Assembly: GCF_016772415.1 (NCBI RefSeq)
Contig: NZ_JAGSGD010000001.1
Location: forward strand, 1,699,501 to 1,763,500
Reading direction: 5' to 3'
DNA length: 64,000 nt
Source of the DNA: Phenylobacterium glaciei
Lineage (GTDB): Bacteria > Pseudomonadota > Alphaproteobacteria > Caulobacterales > Caulobacteraceae
The notes under the pieces are model-generated. The model ran no database searches. It was not told where the DNA came from and saw only the letters and a list, made by a program, of their open reading frames with translations. Below, in pieces: positions 9,351-18,022 of the stretch. The translations under genes and the position numbers were made by a program. The first letter of the stretch is position 1; every line of letters starts with the position of its first letter.

Positions 9351-10249
9351 GCTTCGACCCCCAGGATCCAGCCTTCCTCGGACTCGGCGTCTGCCACCAC
9401 GGCCGGATCGGCGGTCTTGGACGGCCCGAACAGGGCCCCCAGCTTGCCCGCCTCGTCCAGCTTGGCGAAGTGCTCGGCGGTCACCCGCACCTGGGCCTGA
9501 TCCTTGACCTCACCGGGCAGGGCCTGCGCCTTGTAGAGGCTGGGATAGACCTCGGTGACCACCACCTCGACGCCGTCCAGGTCGGCCTCGGTCAGCGCCT
9601 TGAAACCCGTCTCAAAGGGATAGGCCTTCACCGCCTCGCCGCGCGCCAGCTTCAGCCGGCGCACCGCCGGGATGCCCAGGATCGCCTGACCGCCCACCGA
9701 GCCGTTGTAATAGAGCTTCCAGATCGAGGCCGCGCCCTTGGCCGCCAGGTCCGCGTGCCGGAACTCCGGCAGGTCATCGGGACCATGGGCCCGCGTGCGC
9801 TTGGGCTGCAGGGTGGTGAGCGCATCCTTGGGCGGGCAGCCCCAGAAGGGGAAGGGGCCGCCGGTCATGCGCCGGTTGATCTCCGAACCCACGCCGAAAC
9901 GGTTGTTGGTGTTGTCGGCCTTGTCCTTGACCATCTTGTCGAGCTGATCCCAGACCGCGCGCCACGGCTGTTCGCCGGCCAGGTTCAGGGCCTTGGCGAA
10001 GCCGCGCGGGAAGCCCAGCGGGAAGTCGAAGCCCACCAGGGCGCGCTCCGAGCGCTTCTTGAAGTCGTCCAGGATGCTGGCCAGCAGCTTCTCGGCCTCG
10101 GCCCGGGTCGCCGGGTTGTGGCTCTCGAAGGTCAGGCGGAAGCGGACGTCGCGCTTGGCGACGCCGATCCAGACGGAATCTGCGCCCGTGGACGGCTTGG
10201 CCGCCGCGCTCCAGTCGACGATCACATAGGCGCTGAATAGGCGGGACAA
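9347..10249 (-). CDS. Conserved protein with DUF429/RNase H-like signatures
   Basis: 300 residues from the TTG at 10249, chosen because GGAG sits seven bases upstream and no ATG is available before the conserved region. The N-terminus YVIVDWSAAAKPSTG and the later ALVGFDFPLGFPRG look like the two acidic strands of a DUF429-type RNase H-like fold (Asp in VDWSA, Asp in FDFPLG). Downstream motifs NNRFGVGSEINRRM, PFPFWGCPP and VVTEVYPSL are also family-like. Related alphaproteobacterial proteins are sometimes named after cobalamin or molybdopterin cofactor synthesis; nothing in this sequence or context supports such a role. It probably acts in the cytoplasm; the activity is unknown. Confidence 0.6.
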   Translation of the reverse strand: MSRLFSAYVIVDWSAAAKPSTGADSVWIGVAKRDVRFRLTFESHNPATRAEAEKLLASILDDFKKRSERALVGFDFPLGFPRGFAKALNLAGEQPWRAVWDQLDKMVKDKADNTNNRFGVGSEINRRMTGGPFPFWGCPPKDALTTLQPKRTRAHGPDDLPEFRHADLAAKGAASIWKLYYNGSVGGQAILGIPAVRRLKLARGEAVKAYPFETGFKALTEADLDGVEVVVTEVYPSLYKAQALPGEVKDQAQVRVTAEHFAKLDEAGKLGALFGPSKTADPAVVADAESEEGWILGVEA

Positions 10250-10377
10250 GGCTACGCTCCGGGGAGGGGAAGTCGGGAGGCTTGTAGACCTTCCCTTCCA
10301 CCCGGCCAACGTCACAAAAGCGCGTCTTGCCGGTGACCTCCCCGAATGCAGCGCTGGGGCTGACCGGCTCTGCCCGG

Positions 10378-11382
10378 CTAGGAGAGCTTGACCAGCATCT
10401 TGCCGAAGTTGTCGCCGCTGAAGAGGCCCAGGAAGGCTTCGGGCGCCTTTTCGATGCCTTCCTTGACGGTCTGCTTCCACTTCAGCTTGCCGGCCGCCGA
10501 CCACTCGGCGAGGTCCTTGATGAAGGCGGGCATCATGTCCCAGTGGTTGGAGACGATGAAGCCCTCCAGCCGCAGGTTCTTGCCAATGATCAGGGCCATG
10601 TTGCGCGGCCCGGGAACCGGCGCGGTGGCGTTATACTGGGAGATCATTCCGCAGATCGCGAAGCGGGCGTAGGGGGCCGCGGCGTTGAGGGCCGCCTCCA
10701 GATGCTCACCGCCGACGTTCTCGAAATAGACGTCGATGCCTTCGGGGGCCGCGGCCATGAGGGCGGCGGTGAGGTCGGGGGTGGCCTTATAGTCGATGGC
10801 CACGTCCACGCCGAGTTCGTCCTTCAAGAACTTCACCTTCTCGGCGCCGCCGGCCGAGGCGATGACCTTGTGGCCCTTCAGCTTGGCGATCTGGCAGACC
10901 ACCGAGCCCACCGCGCCCGCGGCGCCGGAGACGAAGACCACGTCGCCCGGCTTCAGGGCCGCGATCTTCAGCAGACCGACATAGGCGGTCAGGCCAGGCA
11001 TTCCGGCGACGCCGAGGAAGGCTTCCGGCGGCAGGCCGTGGGTCTCCAGCTTCTGGACCGTGGAGGCCGGGGCATTGAAGGCCTCGCGCCAGCCGTTGCC
11101 CGACTGCACCAGGTCGCCGACCTTGAGGCTGGGGTCGTTGGACGCGATCACCTCGCCCACCGCGCCGCCCTGCAGCACTTCGCCGAGCTGGAACGGCGGG
11201 GTGTAGCTCTTCACGTCGTTCATGCGGCCGCGCATGTAGGGATCGACCGTCATCCAGGTGTTGCGCACCTGAACCTCGCCAGGCCCGGGCGCCGACAGGT
11301 CGACGCTGACCAGGTCAAAATTTGCCGCGGTGGGGAGGCCGACGGGGCGGGTCTTGAGCCGGATTTCGCGCGAGGTGGTCAT
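10378..11382 (-). CDS. NADP-dependent oxidoreductase, MDR superfamily (CurA/leukotriene B4 dehydrogenase-like)
   Basis: A 334-residue zinc-independent medium-chain dehydrogenase/reductase that most likely reduces alpha,beta-unsaturated carbonyls with NADPH. The N-terminal substrate domain contains TWMTVDPYMRGRMND and the cofactor domain VFVSGAAGAVGSVVCQIAKL, typical of the prostaglandin reductase / CurA branch. The ATG at 11382 is preceded by AAGGAAA with good spacing, so upstream in-frame starts are rejected. About 52 bases upstream is the palindrome AAACGAACGTTT, a likely TetR-type operator, suggesting induction by a small molecule. Divergently transcribed from the Gfo/Idh/MocA gene. Confidence 0.87.
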   Translation of the reverse strand: MTTSREIRLKTRPVGLPTAANFDLVSVDLSAPGPGEVQVRNTWMTVDPYMRGRMNDVKSYTPPFQLGEVLQGGAVGEVIASNDPSLKVGDLVQSGNGWREAFNAPASTVQKLETHGLPPEAFLGVAGMPGLTAYVGLLKIAALKPGDVVFVSGAAGAVGSVVCQIAKLKGHKVIASAGGAEKVKFLKDELGVDVAIDYKATPDLTAALMAAAPEGIDVYFENVGGEHLEAALNAAAPYARFAICGMISQYNATAPVPGPRNMALIIGKNLRLEGFIVSNHWDMMPAFIKDLAEWSAAGKLKWKQTVKEGIEKAPEAFLGLFSGDNFGKMLVKLS

Positions 11383-11433
11383 GGGCGTTTCCTTCGTGGC
11401 GGCGGGTTCTGATTTACGACGTAAGCAGATTTC

Positions 11434-11445
11434 AAACGAACGTTT
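11434..11445. promoter_or_regulatory. Palindromic operator, TetR-type (AAACGAACGTTT)
   Basis: AAACG-AA-CGTTT is a perfect inverted repeat within an A/T-richer stretch in the 130-base gap between the divergent NADP oxidoreductase and Gfo/Idh/MocA genes. Spacing (52 bases from the oxidoreductase start) fits an operator. The AACG..CGTT core is common among TetR-family sites. No regulator gene lies beside it in this window. Function is inferred. Confidence 0.4.
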
Positions 11446-11512
11446 AATCCGACGGGCCGGTGGCGTCCAGCGCCCACTGCATGTAAGCGCAGGCAAGCTT
11501 TCGGAGTGAGTC

Positions 11513-12439
11513 ATGGCGGAAATCTTGCGGGGCGGCGTGATCGGGGCCGGGGTGTTCGGCGGCTATCACGCGCGGCAGTACGCCAACCAGCCGGGCGCGC
11601 GCCTAGCCGCCGTCTATGATCCCCATCACACCGCCCGCGCCGAAGAGATCGCCCAGAGCCATGGCGGCAAGGGCTTCGCCGATCTAGAGGCGTTCCTCGC
11701 CGAGGTCGATGTCGTCACCGTCGCCTCACCGGGCAGCTATCACGCGGAAGGCGCGCTGGCGGCCCTGGCGGCCGGCAAGCCGGTCTATGTCGAAAAGCCC
11801 CTGGCGGTCAGCCTGCAGGACGCCGACGGCATCATCGAGGCGGCCGCCAAGCGCAAGCTGGTGCTGGCCTGCGGCCACCAGGAGCGGGTGGTCTTCCAAG
11901 CCATCGGCCTGTTCGATGTGCCCGAGCAGCCCCTGCGGCTGGAGGCGGTGCGCCACGGGCCGCCGTCGGAGCGCAGCCTGGATGTTTCGGTGGTGCTGGA
12001 CCTGATGATCCACGACCTGGACCTGGCCCTGTCGCTCAGCGCCGGTCAGCCTTTGGCGGTGGAGGCCACGGGGGTCCGCGACTTCAGCGGCGGCTGGGAC
12101 CAGGCCCGCGCCGAGGTCAATTTCGACAATGGCTTCCTGGCGGTGTTCGACGCCTCGCGCATGGCGCCGGCCCGCAAGCGCACCATGAAGGTGGTCTATC
12201 CCTCCGGCGAGCTGGAGATCGACTTCCTGACCCGGGAGTTCCGCAATACTACGGGCTTCCCGCTCAACCCGGACTTCGCCGACACGCCGGGCGCCAAGGA
12301 CCCCCTGGGGGCCAGCGTCGCGGGCTTCCTGGCGGCCGTGCGCGGCGACTCTCCGCGCCCCGTCGTCACCGGCGAGGAAGCGGCCCGTGCGCTTGACCTG
12401 GCCCTGGCGGTGGAACAGGCGTTGGAGGACGCCGGGTAA
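11513..12439 (+). CDS. Gfo/Idh/MocA family oxidoreductase
   Basis: A 308-residue NAD(P)-dependent dehydrogenase with a Rossmann N-terminus (GVIGAGVFGGYHARQY, residues 6-21) and the family Lys motif VEKPLAV near residue 100; the C-terminal alpha/beta domain carries the substrate site (DLMIHDLDLALSL with the catalytic-type His). The family oxidises sugars, inositols or related hydroxy compounds, or reduces biliverdin; the substrate cannot be told. GGAG ten bases before the ATG acts as ribosome site. Followed by a glutathione peroxidase gene 39 bases downstream, possibly on one transcript. Confidence 0.87.
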   Translation: MAEILRGGVIGAGVFGGYHARQYANQPGARLAAVYDPHHTARAEEIAQSHGGKGFADLEAFLAEVDVVTVASPGSYHAEGALAALAAGKPVYVEKPLAVSLQDADGIIEAAAKRKLVLACGHQERVVFQAIGLFDVPEQPLRLEAVRHGPPSERSLDVSVVLDLMIHDLDLALSLSAGQPLAVEATGVRDFSGGWDQARAEVNFDNGFLAVFDASRMAPARKRTMKVVYPSGELEIDFLTREFRNTTGFPLNPDFADTPGAKDPLGASVAGFLAAVRGDSPRPVVTGEEAARALDLALAVEQALEDAG

Positions 12440-12478
12440 GCGGTTTAGCCTGCACGCAATCTTTTGGAGGAACACGCC

Positions 12479-12955
12479 ATGTCCGACGCCTATGATTTTT
12501 CGTTCAAGTCCATCGATGGCGCGGCCCTGCCGCTGACCACCTACAAGGATAAGGTCGTGCTGGTGGTGAACACCGCGTCGGCCTGCGGCTTGACCCCGCA
12601 GTACGAGGGGCTGGAGAAGCTCTACACCGACTACAAGGACAAGGGCCTGGTGGTGCTGGGCGTGCCCTGCAACCAGTTCATGGGCCAGGAGCCGGGGACC
12701 GAGGCGGAGATCAAGGACTTCTGCGAGACGAAGTTCAACATCGACTTCCCGCTGACCTCCAAGGAAGACGTCAAGGGCGACACCGCCCACCCGTTCTACA
12801 AGTGGGCCCTGGCCGAGCTGGGCGAGTCCGCCGACCCGGCCTGGAACTTCCACAAGCTGCTGGTGGGCAAGGACGGCAAGCTGATCCGCGCCTTCGGTCC
12901 CCGCACCGAACCGCTGGCGCAGGAAGTCACCGCCGCGGTCGAAGCGGCGCTCTAG
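12479..12955 (+). CDS. Glutathione peroxidase (cysteine type)
   Basis: A thioredoxin-fold peroxidase of 158 residues that reduces hydroperoxides with thiols. The start is the ATG at 12479 (GGAGG eight bases upstream) rather than the in-frame ATG five codons earlier. The peroxidatic residue is Cys36 in NTASACGLTPQY, so it is a Cys enzyme, not selenocysteine. The Gln/Trp/Asn partners appear as VPCNQFMGQEPG and DPAWNFHKLLV; the second Cys in VPCNQF and that in DFCETKF are candidates for the resolving Cys. Bacterial enzymes of this type often use thioredoxin. Followed directly by the TPR/GT41 gene. Confidence 0.92.
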   Translation: MSDAYDFSFKSIDGAALPLTTYKDKVVLVVNTASACGLTPQYEGLEKLYTDYKDKGLVVLGVPCNQFMGQEPGTEAEIKDFCETKFNIDFPLTSKEDVKGDTAHPFYKWALAELGESADPAWNFHKLLVGKDGKLIRAFGPRTEPLAQEVTAAVEAAL

Positions 12956-12962
12956 GATCCCG

Positions 12963-14876
12963 ATGAATAACGAGTCTCCGCCGCCTCAGCCGGCGGCGGG
13001 GGACCCCGTCGCCAACTTCCGCGAGGCGGTCCGCCTGCACGGCCTTGGGCAGCTGGATGAGGCTGAGGGCTTCTATCGCGCGGTGCTGGCGCGGTCCCCG
13101 GTGCATCCCGAAAGCCTGCTGAACCTGGGCCTGATCCTCAAGGGGCGGGGGCAGTACGACACCGCCCTGTCGCTCTGGCGCACCTCGGTGCTCAACAATC
13201 CTGGCCAGGCCTCGGCCCATGTGGCCACCGGCAAGGTGCTGGCCATGCTCGGGCGGGTCGCCGAGGCGGTGCGGGCGTTCGAGGCGGCGTTGGCGATCGA
13301 CCCTCGCGATGTCGACGCCCTGAACTGCCGAGGCAACGCCCTGTCGCGCCTGGGCCGCCAGGCCGAGGCCCTGGCCAGCTACGAGCAGGCCCTGGCGATC
13401 CATCCCAACTATGGCCTGGCGGTGGTCAACCGCGCCAATGTCCTGGGCGCCCGGGGACAGGCCGAGGCGGCGGTGGCCGGCTATCAGCGCGCCCTGGCCT
13501 TGGGTGAGCGACAGCCCGAGATCCTGGGGGCCAAGCTCTTCCAGCAGTTGCAGATCTGCGACTGGTCCGACTACGAACTGGCCACCTGGGAGATCGCCCA
13601 CCGCATCGGGGGCGGCGAGCCCGCCGACCTGCCCTTCAGTGTGCTGTCCCATTCCGACGACCCGGCCGTGCAGCTGGCCTGCGCCCAGATCCACGCCAAG
13701 GCCCGGTTCGCCCGGCCGCCGCCGCCGCTGTGGACCGGCGAGACCTACGCCCACGACCGCATCCGGGTGGCCTATGTGTCGTCCGACTTCCGCAACCACG
13801 CGGTCGCTCACCTGATCGCGGGCCTGTTCGACCGGCATGATAAGACGCGGTTCGAGATCACCGGCTATGCGCTGGGCCCCCGATCCGACGACGCCAAGCG
13901 TCAGCGCATCCGCGCGGCCTTCCCCGTCTTCCATGATGTCGCCCAGGTCAGCGACCTGGAGGTGGCCAGGATGATCCGGGCGGCGGAGACCGACATCGTC
14001 GTCGACCTGAACGGCTACACCACCCACTGCCGGCCAGGCATCTTCGCCTGCCGTCCGGCGCCCATCCAGATCAACTATCTGGGCCATCCCGGGACCATGG
14101 GCGCCGACTTCATCGACTACATCGTCGCCGACCGGCACGTGATCCCGGCCGGTGCGGAGCAATTCTACAGCGAGCAGGTGATCCGCCTGCCCCACAGCTA
14201 TCAGGTCAACGACCACGACCGGGTCGTGCCGCCGCAAACCCCGACGCGGAGGGAGGCGGGCCTGCCGGACGCCGCCTTCGTGTTCGCCTGCTTCAACGCC
14301 AACTACAAACTCAGCCCTGCGGTATTCAGCGTCTGGATGCGACTGCTGAACCAGGTTCCGGGAAGCGTTCTGTGGCTGCTGGAATCCAACCCCGCCGTGG
14401 TGCGTAATCTGCGGGCGCAGGCCCAGGCCCGCGGCGTCGATCCCGGCCGGTTGGTGTTCGCGCCCAAGGTGACGCCGGAAGCCCATCTGGCTCGCCACCG
14501 CCTGGCCGACCTGTTCCTCGACACCCTGCCGTACAACGCCCACACCACCGCCAGCGACGCCCTGTGGGTCGGCCTGCCGCTGGTCACCTGCGCGGGCCAG
14601 GGCTTCGCCGCGCGGGTGGCCGTCAGCCTGCTGGAAGCGGTCGGCCTGCCCGAGCTGATCACCGAAAGCCTGGAGGCCTATGAGGCCCAGGCGCTGGAGC
14701 TGGCCACCCAGCCGGCGCGGCTGGCGGACCTCAAGGCCCGGCTGGCCGCGAGCGTCCAGACCGCGCCACTGTTCGACACCGACCTCACCCGACGCCACAT
14801 CGAGGCGGCCTACACCATAGCCTGGGCACGCCATCAGCGCGGCGAGCCCCCGAAAGCCTTCGACGTCGAACCCTAG
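12963..14876 (+). CDS. TPR-repeat O-GlcNAc transferase-like (GT41) glycosyltransferase
   Basis: 637 residues in two parts. Residues about 15-190 are tetratricopeptide repeats (for example GRVAEAVRAFEAALAIDPRD and GRQAEALASYEQALAIHPNY). Residues about 260-620 form the GT41 catalytic module related to O-GlcNAc transferase and SPINDLY, with RVAYVSSDFRNHAVAHL, INYLGHPGTMGADFIDYIVAD and NAHTTASDALWVGLPLVT, the last being the UDP-sugar site. In Caulobacter a TPR plus glycosyltransferase protein (FlmG) glycosylates flagellin, but no flagellin gene is here, so the acceptor is unknown. The ATG at 12963 follows the peroxidase stop by seven bases. Its stop shares CTAG with the convergent MFS gene. Confidence 0.85.
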   Translation: MNNESPPPQPAAGDPVANFREAVRLHGLGQLDEAEGFYRAVLARSPVHPESLLNLGLILKGRGQYDTALSLWRTSVLNNPGQASAHVATGKVLAMLGRVAEAVRAFEAALAIDPRDVDALNCRGNALSRLGRQAEALASYEQALAIHPNYGLAVVNRANVLGARGQAEAAVAGYQRALALGERQPEILGAKLFQQLQICDWSDYELATWEIAHRIGGGEPADLPFSVLSHSDDPAVQLACAQIHAKARFARPPPPLWTGETYAHDRIRVAYVSSDFRNHAVAHLIAGLFDRHDKTRFEITGYALGPRSDDAKRQRIRAAFPVFHDVAQVSDLEVARMIRAAETDIVVDLNGYTTHCRPGIFACRPAPIQINYLGHPGTMGADFIDYIVADRHVIPAGAEQFYSEQVIRLPHSYQVNDHDRVVPPQTPTRREAGLPDAAFVFACFNANYKLSPAVFSVWMRLLNQVPGSVLWLLESNPAVVRNLRAQAQARGVDPGRLVFAPKVTPEAHLARHRLADLFLDTLPYNAHTTASDALWVGLPLVTCAGQGFAARVAVSLLEAVGLPELITESLEAYEAQALELATQPARLADLKARLAASVQTAPLFDTDLTRRHIEAAYTIAWARHQRGEPPKAFDVEP

Positions 14877-16168
14877 TCCTCGACGATGCGGCTGTGCTTG
14901 CGCGTGTCGCGCATGAAGACATAGACCAGCAGCGAGGCCCCGATCACCACGGTGACGTAGGTGAAGAACCAGGTCTCGTGGCCCTTGGACTTGAACCACA
15001 GGGCGACATATTCCGCCGTCCCGCCGAACAGGGCGTTGGCGAGCGAATAGGGCAGGGAGACCCCCAAGGCTCGAACCTCGGTGGGGAAGAGCTCGGCCTT
15101 CACCACCCCGTTCACCGACGAATAGGCCGCCACGATCAACAGGGCGCCGGCGGTGATGGCGAAGGCTGCCAGGGGGTCGCGGGTCCCGGCCAGGGTCGAG
15201 AGGATCGGCCAGGTCAGGGTGACGCCCGCCACCCCGAAGGCGATCAGCAGCGGGCGCCGCCCGATCCGGTCCGACAGGGCGCCAAGCAGCGGCTGGGCCA
15301 GCATGAACACCACCAGGGCGCAGGCGGTGATGGCTGTCGCGGTGTCCTTGGAGAAGCCCGAGGTGTTGACCAGGAACTTCTGGATATAGGTCGAGTAGGT
15401 GTAGTAGCCGAGCGTCCCCCCGGCGGTCAGGCCCATCACCAGCAGGCTTTCGCGCGGGTGGGTGGAGATGAGCTTCCAGGTGCTCATGCGCTCGCCGGTG
15501 CGGGCATGGAAGGATGGGGTCTCATGCATCCCGCGCCGGAACCAGAACACAGCCAGCGCCAGGGCGCCGCCGATGAAGAACGGCACCCGCCAGCCCCAGG
15601 CCTGCATGTCGTCCTTCGACAGCACCGCGCTCAGGATGACCAGGGTGCCCACCGCCAGCAGCTGGCCGCCGATCAGGGTGGAGTAGAAGATCCCCGACCA
15701 GAAGCCGCGGTTGGTGCGGCCGGCCATCTCCGACATGTAGGTGGCGCTGGTGCCGTACTCGCCGCCCATGCTGACGCCCTGCAGGATGCGGGCGGTGACC
15801 AGGACGACCGGCGCCCAGACGCCGATCTGGGCGTAGCCGGGGCAGAGCGCGATGATCAGTGACCCGAAGCACATCAGGCTGACCGAGGCGACCATGGCCG
15901 CCTTGCGTCCCACCCGGTCGCCGTAAAGGCCCATCAGCCACGCGCCCACCGGCCGCGCGAAGAAGCCCACCCCGAACACGGCCGCCGCGTTCAGCAGCTG
16001 GGCGGTCTGGTCGCCGTCCGGGAAGAACACCTTGGCGAAATAGAGGGCGAAGGCGGCGTAGACGAACCAGTCGTAGGTCTCCACCAGGTTGCCCGCCGAC
16101 CCGGCCAGGATCGACTTCAGCCGGTCCCTGGCGCGCACGGGCGCCTCCGCCGTCATCTCAATGGCCAT
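14873..16168 (-). CDS. MFS metabolite:H+ symporter
   Basis: A twelve-helix transporter of the metabolite:proton symporter branch (ProP, ShiA, KgtP relatives), 431 residues from the ATG at 16168. Diagnostic parts are GNLVETYDWFVYAAFALYFAKVFFP in helix one (shown here only as description of residues about 25-50), FARPVGAWLMG in helix two, the loop GDRVGRKAAM, and ILQGVSMGGEYG in helix four. Substrates of this branch are organic acids, osmolytes or aromatic acids; which applies here is unknown. An imperfect hairpin (CGCCCC...GGGGCG, 16174-16193) covers the leader. The start five codons upstream is less likely. Confidence 0.87.
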   Translation of the reverse strand: MAIEMTAEAPVRARDRLKSILAGSAGNLVETYDWFVYAAFALYFAKVFFPDGDQTAQLLNAAAVFGVGFFARPVGAWLMGLYGDRVGRKAAMVASVSLMCFGSLIIALCPGYAQIGVWAPVVLVTARILQGVSMGGEYGTSATYMSEMAGRTNRGFWSGIFYSTLIGGQLLAVGTLVILSAVLSKDDMQAWGWRVPFFIGGALALAVFWFRRGMHETPSFHARTGERMSTWKLISTHPRESLLVMGLTAGGTLGYYTYSTYIQKFLVNTSGFSKDTATAITACALVVFMLAQPLLGALSDRIGRRPLLIAFGVAGVTLTWPILSTLAGTRDPLAAFAITAGALLIVAAYSSVNGVVKAELFPTEVRALGVSLPYSLANALFGGTAEYVALWFKSKGHETWFFTYVTVVIGASLLVYVFMRDTRKHSRIVED

Positions 16169-16223
16169 GTTCGCGCCCCCCAAAAGCGGGGCGGATACGA
16201 GCCCGTTTCGGCGCGGAGTTCAA

Positions 16224-17909
16224 CTAGGCCGTCTGCGCCACCGTCAAACCCAGCTCGGCGATCATCTGGTCGCGGATCAGGAACTTCTGCACCTTGCCGG
16301 TGACGGTCATGGGGAAGGCGTCGACGAAGCGGACGTAGCGGGGGATCTTGTAGTGGGCGATCTGGCCGCGGCAGAAGTCCGTGACCTCGGCTTCGGTGGC
16401 GGTCTCGCCGGGCCTGAGGCGGATCCAGGCGCAGAGCTCCTCGCCGAAGCGGGGGTCGGGGACGCCCACCACGGTGACGTCCTCGATCTTCGGATGGCGG
16501 TAGAGGTACTCCTCCACCTCGCGGGGGTAGACTTTCTCGCCGCCGCGGATGACCATGTCCTTGATGCGGCCCACGATGTTGCCGTAGCCGGCCGCGTCGA
16601 TGACCGCGAGGTCGCCGGTGTGCATCCAGCCGTCGGCGTCGATGGCCTCGGCGGTCTTCTCCGCGTCGTCCCAGTAGCCGAGCATCACGGAGTAACCACG
16701 CGTGCACAGTTCACCGGTCTCGCCGCGCGGCAGCGTGTTCCCTTCCAGGTCGACGACCTTGCATTCCAGGTGCGGCTGGACGCGGCCGACGGTGCCGACG
16801 CGGCGGTCCATCGGGTCGTCCTGGGCGCTCTGGAAGCTGACCGGCGAGGTCTCGGTCATGCCGTAGGCGATGGTGACGCCGCTCATGTGCATCCGCCCGA
16901 TCACCTGCTTCATCACCTCAACGGGGCAGGGGGAGCCGGCCATACAGCCGGTGCGCAGGGACGACAGGTCGTAGGTGTCGAAGTCGGGGTGGCCGAGGGT
17001 GGCGATGAACATGGTGGGCACCCCGAACAGGCCGGTGCAGCGCTCGGCCTGGACGGCCTCCAGCACCGCGACGGGATCGAAGCCGTCGGAGGGGTAGACC
17101 ATGGCCGCGCCGTGGGTCAGGCAGCCCAGATTGCCCATCACCATGCCGAAGCAGTGGTAGAGCGGCACCGGCAGGCAGAGGCGGTCACCGGCCATCAGTC
17201 CTATGGCCTCGCCCACGAAGAAGCCGTTGTTGAGGATGTTGCGGTGGCTCAGCGTCGCGCCCTTGGGCAGGCCGGTGGTGCCGCTGGTGAACTGGATGTT
17301 GATGGGGTCGGTCGCCTTCAGGGTCGGCTCAATGGCGGCGAGCCGCAACATGTCGGCCGTCGCGGAGAGACCAGGAACGGCCTCGAAGGGCAGCCAGCCC
17401 GACCTTAAGTCGCCGCCGATCTGTATTACAGTTTTAAGTTGTGGAAGGCGGGCCGAGACGATCTGGCCGGGTTGGCTGGAGGCGATCTCCGGAGCCAGAC
17501 TGTCGATCATGTCGGCGTAGAGGCTGGTCTTGAAGCTTTCGGCCGCCACCAGGGCCTTAACCCCCACCTTGTTCAGGGTGTATTCCACCTCGGAGAGCCG
17601 ATAGGCGGGGTTGATGGTCACCAGGATCAGGCCGGCGCGGGCGGCGGCGAACTGGGTCAGGCTCCACTGCGCCTTGTTGGGAGACCAGATGCCGATGCGG
17701 TCGCCGGGCTCGAGGCCCAGCGCCAGCAGTCCGGCCGCCATGGCCGTTGAGTGACCGTCAAGGTCCCGCCAGGTCCAGCGGATCGCCTGGTGAACGGAGA
17801 CCACCGCCTCCTGGTCGGGCCAGCGGCGGGCGGCCTCGGCCAGGGCCTGTCCGATGGTGTCCTCGCGCAGAGATGGGCTCTTCGCGCCGCGTGCGATGGC
17901 GTCGTCCAT
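16224..17909 (-). CDS. Acyl-CoA synthetase (AMP-binding, fatty-acid CoA ligase type)
   Basis: A 561-residue ANL-superfamily ligase that activates a carboxylic acid with ATP and joins it to CoA. Motifs in order: [16 protein letters not shown] (P-loop), [26 protein letters not shown] followed by [31 protein letters not shown], and the catalytic C-terminal Lys in TVTGKVQKF. Length and motifs fit medium- or long-chain fatty-acyl-CoA synthetases. It is divergent from ilvD, with a 113-base shared upstream region. The downstream gene (MFS symporter) could be cotranscribed and bring in the acid substrate, but that is inference. Confidence 0.88.
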   Translation of the reverse strand: MDDAIARGAKSPSLREDTIGQALAEAARRWPDQEAVVSVHQAIRWTWRDLDGHSTAMAAGLLALGLEPGDRIGIWSPNKAQWSLTQFAAARAGLILVTINPAYRLSEVEYTLNKVGVKALVAAESFKTSLYADMIDSLAPEIASSQPGQIVSARLPQLKTVIQIGGDLRSGWLPFEAVPGLSATADMLRLAAIEPTLKATDPINIQFTSGTTGLPKGATLSHRNILNNGFFVGEAIGLMAGDRLCLPVPLYHCFGMVMGNLGCLTHGAAMVYPSDGFDPVAVLEAVQAERCTGLFGVPTMFIATLGHPDFDTYDLSSLRTGCMAGSPCPVEVMKQVIGRMHMSGVTIAYGMTETSPVSFQSAQDDPMDRRVGTVGRVQPHLECKVVDLEGNTLPRGETGELCTRGYSVMLGYWDDAEKTAEAIDADGWMHTGDLAVIDAAGYGNIVGRIKDMVIRGGEKVYPREVEEYLYRHPKIEDVTVVGVPDPRFGEELCAWIRLRPGETATEAEVTDFCRGQIAHYKIPRYVRFVDAFPMTVTGKVQKFLIRDQMIAELGLTVAQTA

Positions 17910-18022
17910 GTCGATGTCCTCCCAGCCAGAGCTTCGCCCAAGTTCGCGCTCATGACCATGCGGGGTTCCAACGCCGCCCCCCGCCCGGTACGGAAAGAGC
18001 TCGTTGAACGGAGGCCGCCACC

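Noticed and set aside
16174..16193. Hairpin CGCCCC...GGGGCG as terminator or riboswitch before the MFS symporter
   Set aside because: The stem is short and has no T-run or conserved riboswitch core; it probably reflects base composition.
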